A stretch of DNA of 11,992 nucleotides from Betaproteobacteria bacterium. Its GTDB lineage: Bacteria; Pseudomonadota; Gammaproteobacteria; Burkholderiales; SG8-39. The notes beneath the pieces were generated by a model. That model saw nothing but the letters and a program-made list of their open reading frames with translations. It was not told the origin of the DNA and searched no databases. The DNA lies in the NCBI GenBank assembly GCA_947467405.1, contig CANIIN010000030.1:1-11992 (forward strand), written 5' to 3'. This document shows, piece by piece, positions 1 through 6,410 of this stretch. Made by a program: the position numbers and the translations under genes. Every line of letters begins with the position of its first letter. Position 1 is the stretch's first letter.

Positions 1-572
1 AACAGCATCTGAATCGCAATCGCCGTCAGCACCAGCCCCATCAGGCGCTCCATGGCGGTGATGCCGCGCCGCCCGACCCAATCCGCGATGCGTTGCGCGC
101 CGAGCAGGATGGCCATCGACACCAGCGTGGCGAGAACGAGCGCCCCCAGCCAGTGCGGCCAGCGCGTTGGGTCGCGCGACACCAGCAGCATCACGGTGGC
201 CAGTGCCGAGGGGCCGGCGATGGCGGGGATGGCGATGGGCACGATGAAGGGTTCTTCGCGCAGCTGTTCGTCGCCGCCGAGTTCGCCGAAGATGCCGTCG
301 GGGTGCGGGAATACCATGCGCAGCGCGATCAGGAACAGGATCACCCCGCCGGCGATTTCCAGCGCGTTTTCGGTCAGGCCGAGCAGCGACAGGAACACCT
401 GCCCGCCAAACAGGAACACCACCAGTACGGTGAAGGCGATGCCGCATTCGCGCATGACCAGCGTGGCGCGGCGCTCGGGCGGCAGGTGCTGCATGCTGGC
501 CAGCACCAGCGGGATGTTGCCGAACGGGTCCATGACCAGCAGCAGAACGATGGCGGCGGAGATGATGTCCAT
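1..572 (-). CDS. MarC-family integral membrane protein (C-terminus cut by window edge)
   Basis: This is the reverse-strand reading from an ATG at 572 down to the left edge; about 190 codons are present and no stop is reached. The protein starts MDIISAAIVLLLVMDPFGNI and is almost entirely hydrophobic, with about six predicted membrane segments. The motif D-P-F-G-N-I-P near residues 15-21 matches the MarC/YhgN/YchE pattern, and G-P-S-A in the second half is also typical. The last visible residues (AIAIQML) match where the final helix of this family lies, so only a short tail is missing. The family (about 200-220 residues) sits in the inner membrane. Its transport substrate is not established, and the early link to multiple antibiotic resistance was not upheld. 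A TACAAT box lies 7 bases before the ATG, so the leader would be very short. Family assignment is confident; function is unknown. Confidence 0.9.
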   Translation of the reverse strand, partial: MDIISAAIVLLLVMDPFGNIPLVLASMQHLPPERRATLVMRECGIAFTVLVVFLFGGQVFLSLLGLTENALEIAGGVILFLIALRMVFPHPDGIFGELGGDEQLREEPFIVPIAIPAIAGPSALATVMLLVSRDPTRWPHWLGALVLATLVSMAILLGAQRIADWVGRRGITAMERLMGLVLTAIAIQML

Positions 573-578
573 GAGTTG

Positions 579-584
579 ATTGTA
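579..584 (-). promoter_or_regulatory. Candidate -10 box (TACAAT) for the marC-like gene
   Basis: Read on the minus strand, TACAAT ends 7 bases before the ATG at 572. Transcription would then begin at or just before the start codon, giving a leaderless or nearly leaderless message. No good -35 hexamer is visible at 16-19 bases upstream, so this rests on the -10 match alone. Confidence 0.35.
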
Positions 585-739
585 GTCCGCGTGCGTCCGG
601 CCCGCGTGCGCTGGCTCAAGGTTGCGGCAGGAATGACGAAGTGCAGCGCGGCCGTTGCTGCCGTGAGGCTGCGTCGACTTGCTTCAGCAAGCCCGCCGTG
701 CCGCATGCGTCGCGCCGAACGGCGGCGTGGGCCGGGCCG

Positions 740-976
740 CTACTCGAAGATCTGCCGGGCTTCGCGCGCCAGCCGCTCGGTCAGCGCCAGGCGGAAGTAG
801 CGCGCGGCGCTGCGATTGACTGAGTACACCATGCGCCGCGGCGTGATGTTCTGCGCCAGGGGGGCGCCCGATCGCAGCATCTACGCGCGCTTCGTCGCCG
901 GTAGCAGGCCGGTCATCAGCAGCGTCTGGCTGCAGCGTGGCGAGACTGGGCGACCCGTGGTTCCTGTCGACCAACC
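740..976 (-). pseudogene. Possible 3' remnant of a gene, or a 46-residue small protein
   Basis: On the minus strand an open frame ends at TAG 742-740 and carries a natural-looking C-terminus, ...MVYSVNRSAARYF... to ...EARQIFE. It is rich in aromatics and Asn and uses mostly G or C third bases, like the real genes here. It opens at an ATG at 880 (46 residues). Directly upstream in the same frame is a TAG (883-881), and beyond it a further open stretch (884-976) with SQTLLMTGLLPATKRA, which also reads like protein. One sense-to-stop change (for example TGG or CAG to TAG) would explain the split. I do not recognise the family. It lies downstream of the methyltransferase gene on the same strand. 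It could instead be chance, or a true small ORF starting at 880; no clear ribosome binding site supports that start. Confidence 0.3.
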
Positions 977-996
977 CTATGGATTCACAACCGGAA

Positions 997-2226
997 CTAC
1001 AGTGTATCGACGCGATCGCCACGGGCGTATCCCGCCAGCGGCTTGCGAATGCCGCGTCCCAGCGCAATCACCTTGAACAATTCGCCCATCTCGGCCGGCG
1101 ACAGCAGGTGTTGCGCCGCGCCGGCCAGCGGCAGGTAGGCGCGCAGGTCATCGGGATCGATACGCGACAGCAGTTCGGTGATGCCGCAGTTGATCAGGAA
1201 GTGTGACTGCGAGGTGTAGCCCAGTACTTCCAGTCCGGCGGCATGGCCCGCCGCGGCGATGGCGCTGAAATCCACATGCGCGGTGATGTCCTGCAGGCCC
1301 GGCAGGAACAGGGGGTCGCCGTGAGCGCGATGCCGGTAGTGGCACATCAGCGTCCCTTCGGAGCGCTGCGGATGATAGAACTCGGCGCGCGGAAAGCCGT
1401 AGTCGAAAAAAATCGCCGCGCCGCGCTCCAGCATGGATGCGATGCTGGTGATGAAGGCGCTGGCCGCGAGGCCGATTTCGCTCTGGTAGCCCGGCGCCGG
1501 CAGCGCCGGCGCCTCCAACGCATTGACGCTGTCGGACAATTCATCTGTTGCGGCCTGCCAGGCGATCGCGAAGGCATTGGCTTCGGCCGACCAGCACACG
1601 CCGCCTTGCTGCACGACCTCTTTACCGTCATCGCGGCGAAACAGTTCCACCGGCATCGCGTCCAGAACTTCGTTGCCGATGATCACGCCGGAGAACGACG
1701 GCGGCAGCTGATTCAGCCAGGTCACGCGCGGCAGCAGCGCCGGCACGCGTGCGGCCAGCGTGTCGCGCTCGCGCTGGCGCAGGTCTGCCGACAACTCGAG
1801 AATGAAATAGTCGTCGGGGGTCGCGTCCAGACGGTCCAGTTCTTCCAGCAGTGACGCCGCCAGCGAACCGGAGCCCGCACCCACTTCGAGGATGGCGCGG
1901 GGCAGGCCCTCTTCGACAAACAGGTCGCGCACCTGCTGCGCCAGCACCTGTCCGAACAAGGGCGACATTTCCGGCGCGGTGGTGAAGTCGCCTTCCGCGC
2001 CGAGCTTGCGTGCCCCGGCGCTGTAGTAGCCCAGGCCCGGCGCATACAGCGCCAGTTCCATGTATCGCGAGAAGGGTATCCAGCCGCCGGCGGTGGTGAT
2101 GGCGGCGCGGATATGGGCGCAGAGGCGTTCGCAGTGCGCCAGCGCTTCGGGCGATGGCTGCGGCAGTTCGTTGCGCTGCGCGCGCAAGCCTGGCGAGGGT
2201 GTCGAGGGAGGTTGTGAAGAGGTCAT
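997..2226 (-). CDS. Class I SAM-dependent methyltransferase, MidA/NDUFAF7 family (DUF185)
   Basis: The protein is 409 residues from the ATG at 2226. An in-frame TTG at 2262 would add 12 residues, but ATG fits the family length (about 390-400) better; neither start has a clear ribosome binding site. Family landmarks are Y-Y-S-A-G (about 67-71), G-D-F-T-T-A-P-E-M-S (79-88), the SAM-binding loop LEVGAGSGSL (about 113-122), N-E-V-L-D-A-M-P (185-192), and later F-F-D-Y-G-F and G-L-Q-D-I-T-A-H-V-D-F. Mitochondrial NDUFAF7 dimethylates an arginine of a complex I subunit; the bacterial substrate is not settled, so an arginine methyltransferase role is only inferred. The gene is divergent from a pteridine reductase across 180 bases, and ends 257 bases upstream of the remnant's stop codon. 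Family call is firm; substrate is open. Confidence 0.88.
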   Translation of the reverse strand: MTSSQPPSTPSPGLRAQRNELPQPSPEALAHCERLCAHIRAAITTAGGWIPFSRYMELALYAPGLGYYSAGARKLGAEGDFTTAPEMSPLFGQVLAQQVRDLFVEEGLPRAILEVGAGSGSLAASLLEELDRLDATPDDYFILELSADLRQRERDTLAARVPALLPRVTWLNQLPPSFSGVIIGNEVLDAMPVELFRRDDGKEVVQQGGVCWSAEANAFAIAWQAATDELSDSVNALEAPALPAPGYQSEIGLAASAFITSIASMLERGAAIFFDYGFPRAEFYHPQRSEGTLMCHYRHRAHGDPLFLPGLQDITAHVDFSAIAAAGHAAGLEVLGYTSQSHFLINCGITELLSRIDPDDLRAYLPLAGAAQHLLSPAEMGELFKVIALGRGIRKPLAGYARGDRVDTL

Positions 2227-2335
2227 GTGCGTGGCTGTGTCGGTTCTTTGATGATCCTTCAACCGGATGCGGAGATGTCAGCACCAAAGGTTACGATCAA
2301 AGGGCAACGAAAGGGGGAATGCTGAGCCATTCCGG

Positions 2336-2341
2336 TAGAAT
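2336..2341 (+). promoter_or_regulatory. Candidate -10 box (TAGAAT) for the pteridine reductase gene
   Basis: TAGAAT lies about 65 bases before the preferred ATG at 2407, giving a start near 2348 and a leader of about 60 bases. This argues against an in-frame ATG at 2347 as the translation start. No clear -35 hexamer is seen at the expected distance. Confidence 0.35.
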
Positions 2342-2346
2342 CGGCA

Positions 2347-2367
2347 ATGCACGTGTCCAATGTGCAT
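2347..2367. repeat. Inverted repeat ATGCAC-N9-GTGCAT at the predicted transcription start
   Basis: Perfect 6-base arms at 2347-2352 and 2362-2367 flank a 9-base spacer. The element sits just downstream of the TAGAAT box in the divergent methyltransferase/pteridine reductase region, where a repressor site could lie. The arms are short, so chance is quite possible. Confidence 0.3.
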
Positions 2368-2406
2368 ATCCTTGGCCCGCTCCCGCATCGATCCCGTTCA
2401 TTGCCC

Positions 2407-3162
2407 ATGACCCAGTCCCTGGACCAGAAAGTCGTCCTCATTACCGGCGGCGCCCATCGCGTCGGCGCCGCGACCGCACGGCGCCTGCATGCTGCCGGGG
2501 CACGCCTCATGGTGCATTACCGGTCGTCGGAGGCCGCCGCCCAGGCGTTGCAGGCGGAACTGAATGCGCTGCGCGCCGATTCGGTGGCGCTGGTGCAGGC
2601 CGACTTGCTGGATATCGCCGGTTTGCCGGAGCTGGTCAAGAACACCGTCAATCGCTTTGGCGGACTGGACGTGCTGGTCAACAACGCGTCGAGTTTTTTC
2701 CCCACGCCGGTCGGCGACATTACCGAAAAGCACTGGGACGATCTGGTCGGCACTAATCTCAAGGTGCCGCTGTTCCTGTCACAGGCCGCAGCGCCGGTGC
2801 TGCGAAAGAGCGGCGGCTGCATCATCAATATCGTCGATATCCATTCCGAACGGCCGTTGCGCAGTCACGTGCTGTACAACGCCGCCAAGGCAGGGCTGGC
2901 CGGCCTGACGCGTTCGCTGGCTCGTGAACTCGGTCCGGAAGTGCGCGTGAACGGTGTGTCGCCGGGCGCCGTGCTGTGGCCCGAGAACGACAACGGCACC
3001 TTCGACACCGTGACCCGCCAGCGCATCATCTCGGCCACGCCGTTGAAGCGCGCCGGCTACCCCGAAGACATCGCGCGCACTGTGCTGTTTCTGGCGGCGG
3101 ATGCGCCGTTCATCACCGGGCAGATCATCGCAGTCGATGGTGGTCGCAGCGTGCATATATGA
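2407..3162 (+). CDS. Pteridine reductase-like short-chain dehydrogenase (PTR1/FolM type)
   Basis: The protein is 251 residues from the ATG at 2407. An upstream in-frame ATG (2347) would add 20 residues unlike the family and lies at the predicted transcription start. It is an NADPH-dependent short-chain dehydrogenase. The cofactor motif T-G-G-A-H-R-V-G (13-20) has the T-G-x-x-x-R-x-G form typical of pteridine reductases. N-N-A-S-S-F-F-P-T-P (92-101) follows. The catalytic set is D144, Y157 and K161, with Asp in place of the usual SDR Ser and the 13-residue Asp-Tyr spacing of PTR1. Such enzymes reduce dihydrobiopterin, dihydrofolate or dihydromonapterin to the tetrahydro form in the cytosol. 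It is probably co-directional with the downstream transporter. Oddity: its last 35 bases are duplicated downstream (3228-3262). Exact pterin substrate cannot be told from sequence. Confidence 0.87.
   Translation: MTQSLDQKVVLITGGAHRVGAATARRLHAAGARLMVHYRSSEAAAQALQAELNALRADSVALVQADLLDIAGLPELVKNTVNRFGGLDVLVNNASSFFPTPVGDITEKHWDDLVGTNLKVPLFLSQAAAPVLRKSGGCIINIVDIHSERPLRSHVLYNAAKAGLAGLTRSLARELGPEVRVNGVSPGAVLWPENDNGTFDTVTRQRIISATPLKRAGYPEDIARTVLFLAADAPFITGQIIAVDGGRSVHI
3121..3155 (+). repeat. Repeat copy 1: 3' end of the pteridine reductase gene
   Basis: These 35 bases encode the family-typical C-terminus (QIIAVDGGRSVH). They recur at 3228-3262 with two mismatches: G to A at the 19th base and T to C at the 24th. 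The offset is 107 bases. Confidence 0.85.
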
Positions 3163-3194
3163 GCGCTGATCTGATCCGATTTAGGGGATATACC

Positions 3195-3210
3195 AGGGGA
3201 TGTTTCCCCT
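3195..3210 (+). repeat. Hairpin AGGGGA-TGTT-TCCCCT between the two repeat copies
   Basis: A perfect 6-base stem with a 4-base loop lies between the pteridine reductase stop and the second repeat copy. What follows is TGTTCC rather than a T-run, so an intrinsic terminator is doubtful. AGGGGAT also occurs 12 bases earlier at 3183-3189. Confidence 0.4.
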
Positions 3211-3227
3211 TGTTCCTGCATGCGCTG

Positions 3228-3262
3228 CAGATCATCGCAGTCGATAGTGGCCGCAGCGTGCA
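3228..3262 (+). repeat. Repeat copy 2: displaced copy of the pteridine reductase 3' end
   Basis: This copy is 33/35 identical to 3121-3155 and lies in the intergenic region just before the transporter gene. Read in the same relative frame it would encode QIIAVDSGRSVHS and a TGA stop, but no gene precedes it in that frame. It looks like the scar of a local duplication, or of a former second copy that was lost. Confidence 0.8.
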
Positions 3263-3290
3263 CAGCTGATTTGTTTCTGAACAGAATTCA

Positions 3291-4583
3291 ATGACCCAGC
3301 CCCATCCGCCGCGCAGCGGCTCGCCGCATCGCGCCGTCGCCAGCAAGGGTCGTCTGGCGCTCATTCTGGGCAGCACCACGGCCGTGACCCCGCTCGGCGT
3401 GGACATGTACCTGCCGTCCCTGCCGACCCTGGCCGAGTCGTTTGCCACCAATGCCACGCGCGTGCAGCTCACGCTGTCGGCGTTCTTCCTCGGCCTGTCG
3501 ATCGGGCAGGTGTTCTACGGCTCGCTGGCCGATCGCTACGGCCGCCGACCCATGCTGCTGATCGGCATGGTGTTGTTCGTGCTGGCGTCGATCGGTTGCG
3601 CCACGGCCACCTCGGTTGATGCGCTGATCGTGTGGCGCTTCCTGCAGGCGCTGGGTTCGTGTTCCGGCATGGTGATCGCCACGGCTGTGGTGCGCGACCT
3701 GTACAGCCCGGCCGAGGGCGCGCACATGATTTCGCGCATGATGCTGGTGATGGGTGCCGCGCCCATCCTTGCGCCGCTGCTGGGCGGGTTCGTGCTGTCG
3801 CTGTTCGGCTGGCAGGCGATCTTCTGGTTCCTGGTGTTCTATGGCGTGGCGTTGATCGCGGCGCTCGCGACCTTCCTTCCCGAGACGCGTCCGGCGCATA
3901 CACATGGCCCGAACAGCGTGTGGGCCGCGCTCAAGGTTTACGCCAGCGTGATTTCACATCGACGATTCCAGGGCTATGCGCTGTCGCGCGGCCTGGCGCA
4001 GGGCGGCATGTTCGCCTACATCGCCGGTTCGCCGTTCGTGTTCATGACCCTGCACGGCGTACCGGCCCAGTACTTCGGCCTGCTGTTCGGCCTGAACGCC
4101 ATCGGCATCATCGGTGCGTCGCAAATCAACATCCGGCTGTTGAGGAGGCATTCGCCGGATCGCATTTTGCGCGGCGCGCTGGCCGGGATCGGCATCGCAG
4201 GGCTGTTGCTGTCCGCTGCGGCCATGCTGCCTTTGTCGACGGGCATTCCGGGATTCGTGGCGCTGCTGGTGCCACTGTTCGCCATCATGGCCATGACCGG
4301 CCTGGTGCAGCCCAATGCCACGGTCATGGCCATGGCGCCGTTCGGGGATCGTGCCGGCAGCGCCTCGGCCCTGATCGGCACACTGATGTTCGCCATTGCG
4401 GCCGTGGTCAGCGGCACGGTGGCCTTCCTGAACGACGGAACGGCGTTGCCCATGGCCATCACGATTGCCGCGTCCGGCTGGCTGGCGTTCTGCGCCTATC
4501 ACCTGCTGGCCAAGGGTAGTGCAGCCGAAACGGGCAGCGCAGCGGAGATGCCCGATGAGGGCAATCAAGGCGGACCGCGCTGA
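3291..4583 (+). CDS. Bcr/CflA-family drug efflux transporter (MFS, DHA1)
   Basis: A 430-residue inner-membrane protein with about twelve predicted membrane segments, the usual size for proton-driven Bcr/CflA exporters (bicyclomycin, chloramphenicol and similar drugs). Helix 1 ends in D-M-Y-L-P-S-L-P (38-45), characteristic of this group. MFS motif A follows helix 2 as G-S-L-A-D-R-Y-G-R-R-P-M (77-88). R-F-L-Q-A-L-G (116-122), followed by R-D-L-Y (135-138), is the Bcr helix 4-5 signature. The N-terminal 20 residues and the last 20 (Ala/Glu/Gly-rich) are cytoplasmic tails. The ATG has only a weak ribosome binding site. The gene lies 128 bases after the pteridine reductase and may be read through from it. 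Substrate is unknown. Confidence 0.9.
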   Translation: MTQPHPPRSGSPHRAVASKGRLALILGSTTAVTPLGVDMYLPSLPTLAESFATNATRVQLTLSAFFLGLSIGQVFYGSLADRYGRRPMLLIGMVLFVLASIGCATATSVDALIVWRFLQALGSCSGMVIATAVVRDLYSPAEGAHMISRMMLVMGAAPILAPLLGGFVLSLFGWQAIFWFLVFYGVALIAALATFLPETRPAHTHGPNSVWAALKVYASVISHRRFQGYALSRGLAQGGMFAYIAGSPFVFMTLHGVPAQYFGLLFGLNAIGIIGASQINIRLLRRHSPDRILRGALAGIGIAGLLLSAAAMLPLSTGIPGFVALLVPLFAIMAMTGLVQPNATVMAMAPFGDRAGSASALIGTLMFAIAAVVSGTVAFLNDGTALPMAITIAASGWLAFCAYHLLAKGSAAETGSAAEMPDEGNQGGPR

Positions 4584-4608
4584 ATACCCGAAGCAGCCCC
4601 GAAGAGGG

Positions 4609-4614
4609 GATAAT
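4609..4614 (+). promoter_or_regulatory. Candidate -10 box (GATAAT) for ttcA
   Basis: GATAAT followed by CGCGCCC lies 11 bases before an ATG at 4626 and 35 bases before the preferred ATG at 4650. A transcription start near 4621 would make 4650 the more natural start codon. No clear -35 hexamer is seen. Confidence 0.35.
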
Positions 4615-4649
4615 CGCGCCCTTGAATGCACACCATCCCACGATCAGCC

Positions 4650-5585
4650 ATGAACGCACCTGACCCATCTGCCGCCCGCAAGCCCTCGGCTGAGCGCCGT
4701 CGCATTGAAGCCAACAAGCTCGACAAACGCCTGGCGCGGCTGACCGGCCAGGCCATCGCCGACTTTGACATGATCAGCGAAGGCGATCGCATCATGGTCT
4801 GCCTGTCGGGTGGCAAGGACAGCTACGGTCTGCTCGATGTGCTCATGAAGCTGCGCGAGCGCGCGCCGATTTCGTTCGAGCTCATCGCCGTCAATATGGA
4901 CCAGGGCCAACCCGGCTTTCCCAAGGAAGTCATTCCCGCTTACCTGACCAAACTCGGCGTGCCGTTCCACATCGTCAATCAGGACACCTACTCGGTGGTG
5001 AAGCGCATCATTCCCGAGGGGAAAACCACCTGCTCGCTGTGTTCGCGGCTGCGGCGCGGCGCGTTATACAGTGCGGCCAGCGCGTTGGGCGTGACCAAGA
5101 TTGCACTCGGCCATCACCGCGACGATATTCTCGAGACGTTCTTCCTGAATCTCTTTTTCGGCGGCAAGCTCAAATCCATGCCGCCCAAGCTGGTGTCGGA
5201 CGACGGCCGGCATGTGGTCATTCGGCCGCTGGCCTATGTGCGGGAGCGTGACCTCGAGACGTATGCCGAACTGCGCGCATTCCCGATCATTCCCTGCGAC
5301 CTGTGCGGTTCGCAGGAGAACCTGCAGCGCAAACAGATCAAACTGATGCTGCGCGACTGGGAGAAGCGTTTTCCGGGGCGCGTGGAAACCATTTTCAACA
5401 GCCTGCAGCGCGTGAACCCCTCGCACCTGCTGGACCGCAGCCTGTTCGATTTTGCGGCGGTGAAGGCCACGGGCCATGCCGAACCGGATGGCGATCTGGC
5501 CTTCGATGACGATGAGGAACTGTCTGCTGCCACGGCCACCACCACCGTTACGATGGTGCCGTTCGATATACCGGTGCGTTCCTGA
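4650..5585 (+). CDS. ttcA: tRNA 2-thiocytidine(32) synthetase TtcA
   Basis: The protein is 311 residues from the ATG at 4650; an in-frame ATG at 4626 would add eight. TtcA is a cytosolic, ATP-dependent, iron-sulfur enzyme that replaces the oxygen of cytidine 32 in certain tRNAs with sulfur. Numbering from 4650, it shows the PP-loop S-G-G-K-D-S (53-58) after EGDRIMVCL, the C-S-L-C pair (C128, C131) within EGKTTCSLCSRLRRG, G-H-H-R-D-D-I-L-E-T, and C-D-L-C-G (C216). The CxxC cysteines and this third cysteine are the known iron-sulfur cluster ligands in the family. The C-terminal tail keeps F-N-S-L-Q-x-V-x-P-S-H-L and L-F-D-F, and ends in an acidic, Thr-rich stretch that is poorly conserved. A strong terminator follows at 5639. 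Identification is very secure. Confidence 0.96.
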   Translation: MNAPDPSAARKPSAERRRIEANKLDKRLARLTGQAIADFDMISEGDRIMVCLSGGKDSYGLLDVLMKLRERAPISFELIAVNMDQGQPGFPKEVIPAYLTKLGVPFHIVNQDTYSVVKRIIPEGKTTCSLCSRLRRGALYSAASALGVTKIALGHHRDDILETFFLNLFFGGKLKSMPPKLVSDDGRHVVIRPLAYVRERDLETYAELRAFPIIPCDLCGSQENLQRKQIKLMLRDWEKRFPGRVETIFNSLQRVNPSHLLDRSLFDFAAVKATGHAEPDGDLAFDDDEELSAATATTTVTMVPFDIPVRS

Positions 5586-5638
5586 TCGCATTCAGGGCTG
5601 GAGCAGACCGGGTCGCTGTGAGCCTGGCGCAGCAATGA

Positions 5639-5666
5639 AAAAAGCCCCTCCGAAGAGGGGCTTTTT
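5639..5666. terminator. Bidirectional intrinsic terminator between ttcA and the pilin gene
   Basis: A 12-base perfect stem, AAAAAGCCCCTC / GAGGGGCTTTTT, closes on a CGAA tetraloop. A T-rich run follows on the plus strand (to 5672), and the A-run before the stem gives a T-run on the minus strand. It lies 53 bases after the ttcA stop and 31 bases after the pilin stop, so it can serve both convergent genes. Confidence 0.93.
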
Positions 5667-5697
5667 CTTTTTGCTGTGCAGCTTGCAGCGGGTGCTG

Positions 5698-6123
5698 TCA
5701 GCGGCAGGTCGCCGGCATGTACTTGGCCGGGGTGCCTGCGCAGGACCAGGTCAGCGTGCCGGTCGTCGTATTTGCGGTCGGGGTGACGGTGAGGGTCACG
5801 GCCTGGCCGGTCGAGGTGCTGGCGGTGTTGCCGCTGACCACAACGATGCCGGTGTCGGCCACGTCGGCCGTGGCGATCTTGCCGACCACGGCGATGGTGA
5901 CGCCGGTGCCCATGGACGCGGTATTGGTCGGGTCCGTCTGGAACTTCTCGGAAATCGCCGTGCGGGCGCCGGAAGCGGCCAGAATCAGTTCAGACACCTT
6001 GGCGCGAACGGTGTAGTCCTGATAAGCCGGCAGCGCAACTGCCGCCAGGATGCCGATAATCGCAACCACGATCATCAGTTCGATCAGCGTAAAACCCTTC
6101 TGCAGTGCTTGCATTGTTTTCAT
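5698..6123 (-). CDS. pilA: Type IVa major pilin (PilA/PilE-like prepilin)
   Basis: 141 residues from the ATG at 6123. Upstream in-frame starts were rejected because the prepilin leader must be short and because GGGAG lies 10 bases before this ATG. The class III leader MKTMQALQKG is cut by the prepilin peptidase PilD between G10 and F11. The mature N-terminus F-T-L-I-E-L-M-I-V-V carries Glu at mature position 5 and is followed by the hydrophobic helix A-I-I-G-I-L-A-A-V-A-L-P-A-Y-Q-D-Y. The globular part is Thr/Val-rich, and C128 and C140 near the end form the usual C-terminal disulfide loop. The subunit polymerises into pili used for twitching, attachment and DNA uptake. No other pilus gene is in the window, but a sigma-54 promoter upstream supports a major-pilin role. 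Minor pilin is less likely given size and promoter. Confidence 0.93.
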   Translation of the reverse strand: MKTMQALQKGFTLIELMIVVAIIGILAAVALPAYQDYTVRAKVSELILAASGARTAISEKFQTDPTNTASMGTGVTIAVVGKIATADVADTGIVVVSGNTASTSTGQAVTLTVTPTANTTTGTLTWSCAGTPAKYMPATCR

Positions 6124-6172
6124 CTTGGTAAAACTCCCTGTTGACGTTCCCCAGCGGAACATAGGGGAAATC

Positions 6173-6188
6173 AGCAACAAGCATGCCC
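6173..6188 (-). promoter_or_regulatory. Sigma-54 (RpoN) promoter of the pilin gene
   Basis: On the minus strand the sequence GGGCATGCTTGTTGCT matches the consensus TGGCAC-N5-TTGC(A/T): GG at -24, GC at -12 with exact spacing, TTGCT complete, and two mismatches in the -24 box. Transcription would start near 6162, giving a leader of about 39 bases with GGGAG before the ATG. Major pilin genes of Pseudomonas and Xanthomonas are known to use RpoN with the PilS/PilR regulators. Short TGTC motifs upstream (AATTGTCGAA and CACTGTCAG on the minus strand) could be PilR contacts, but such motifs are common by chance. Confidence 0.75.
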
Positions 6189-6266
6189 AGTTCGACAATT
6201 GCATCGACTCGAATAGCCTTTTATTTACATCATGTTACGAATATTTCAGCGGGCTGACAGTGCTCA

Positions 6267-6285
6267 TGTGACGCAAAGCGTCACA
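6267..6285. promoter_or_regulatory. Perfect palindrome TGTGACGC-AAA-GCGTCACA (candidate operator)
   Basis: Two 8-base arms with a 3-base centre lie in the divergent pilin/hydrolase region, about 105 bases upstream of the pilin transcription start and 126 bases before the hydrolase ATG. The half-sites resemble TGTGA/TCACA, but the spacing is 9 bases rather than the 6 of CRP/Vfr sites, so a different dimeric regulator is more likely. No T-run follows, so it is not a terminator. Confidence 0.5.
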
Positions 6286-6410
6286 ACTGATCGCAAATTT
6301 GTAGCGCCGTTTCGACAGCCATGCGACTTGGCGTACATTGCGCTTCTCATTGCAAAGAGTTCTATACGAAGACCACGATAAAAAGATGGCTCACCACAGG
6401 ACAACACGCC

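Larger units (their letters stand above)
573..996. other. 424-base gap between marC-like gene and methyltransferase gene
   Basis: No complete gene of convincing composition is seen here. The gap holds the possible gene remnant described at 740-976 and the -10 box at 579-584. A weak hairpin (CTTGC-TTCA-GCAAG, 678-691) has no T-run, so I do not call it a terminator. Other open frames across the gap are Arg/Ala/Pro-rich, as expected for non-coding frames in GC-rich DNA. Confidence 0.6.

Noticed and set aside
93..800. Long plus-strand open frame of 235 codons
   Set aside because: It lies antisense to the MarC-like gene, its product is Gln/His/Arg-rich with no domain, and the opposite strand gives a clear family match.
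684..1067. 127-codon minus-strand frame across the left gap
   Set aside because: Arg/Ala/Pro-rich composition typical of a shadow frame; it overlaps the methyltransferase end, and the alternative frame at 740-880 looks more protein-like.
4597..4609. CCCC-GAAGA-GGGG as a terminator after the transporter gene
   Set aside because: Only a 4-base stem and no T-run; it abuts the likely ttcA -10 box instead.
6267..6285. Palindrome as a CRP/Vfr site
   Set aside because: The TGTGA and TCACA halves are 9 bases apart; CRP-type sites need 6.
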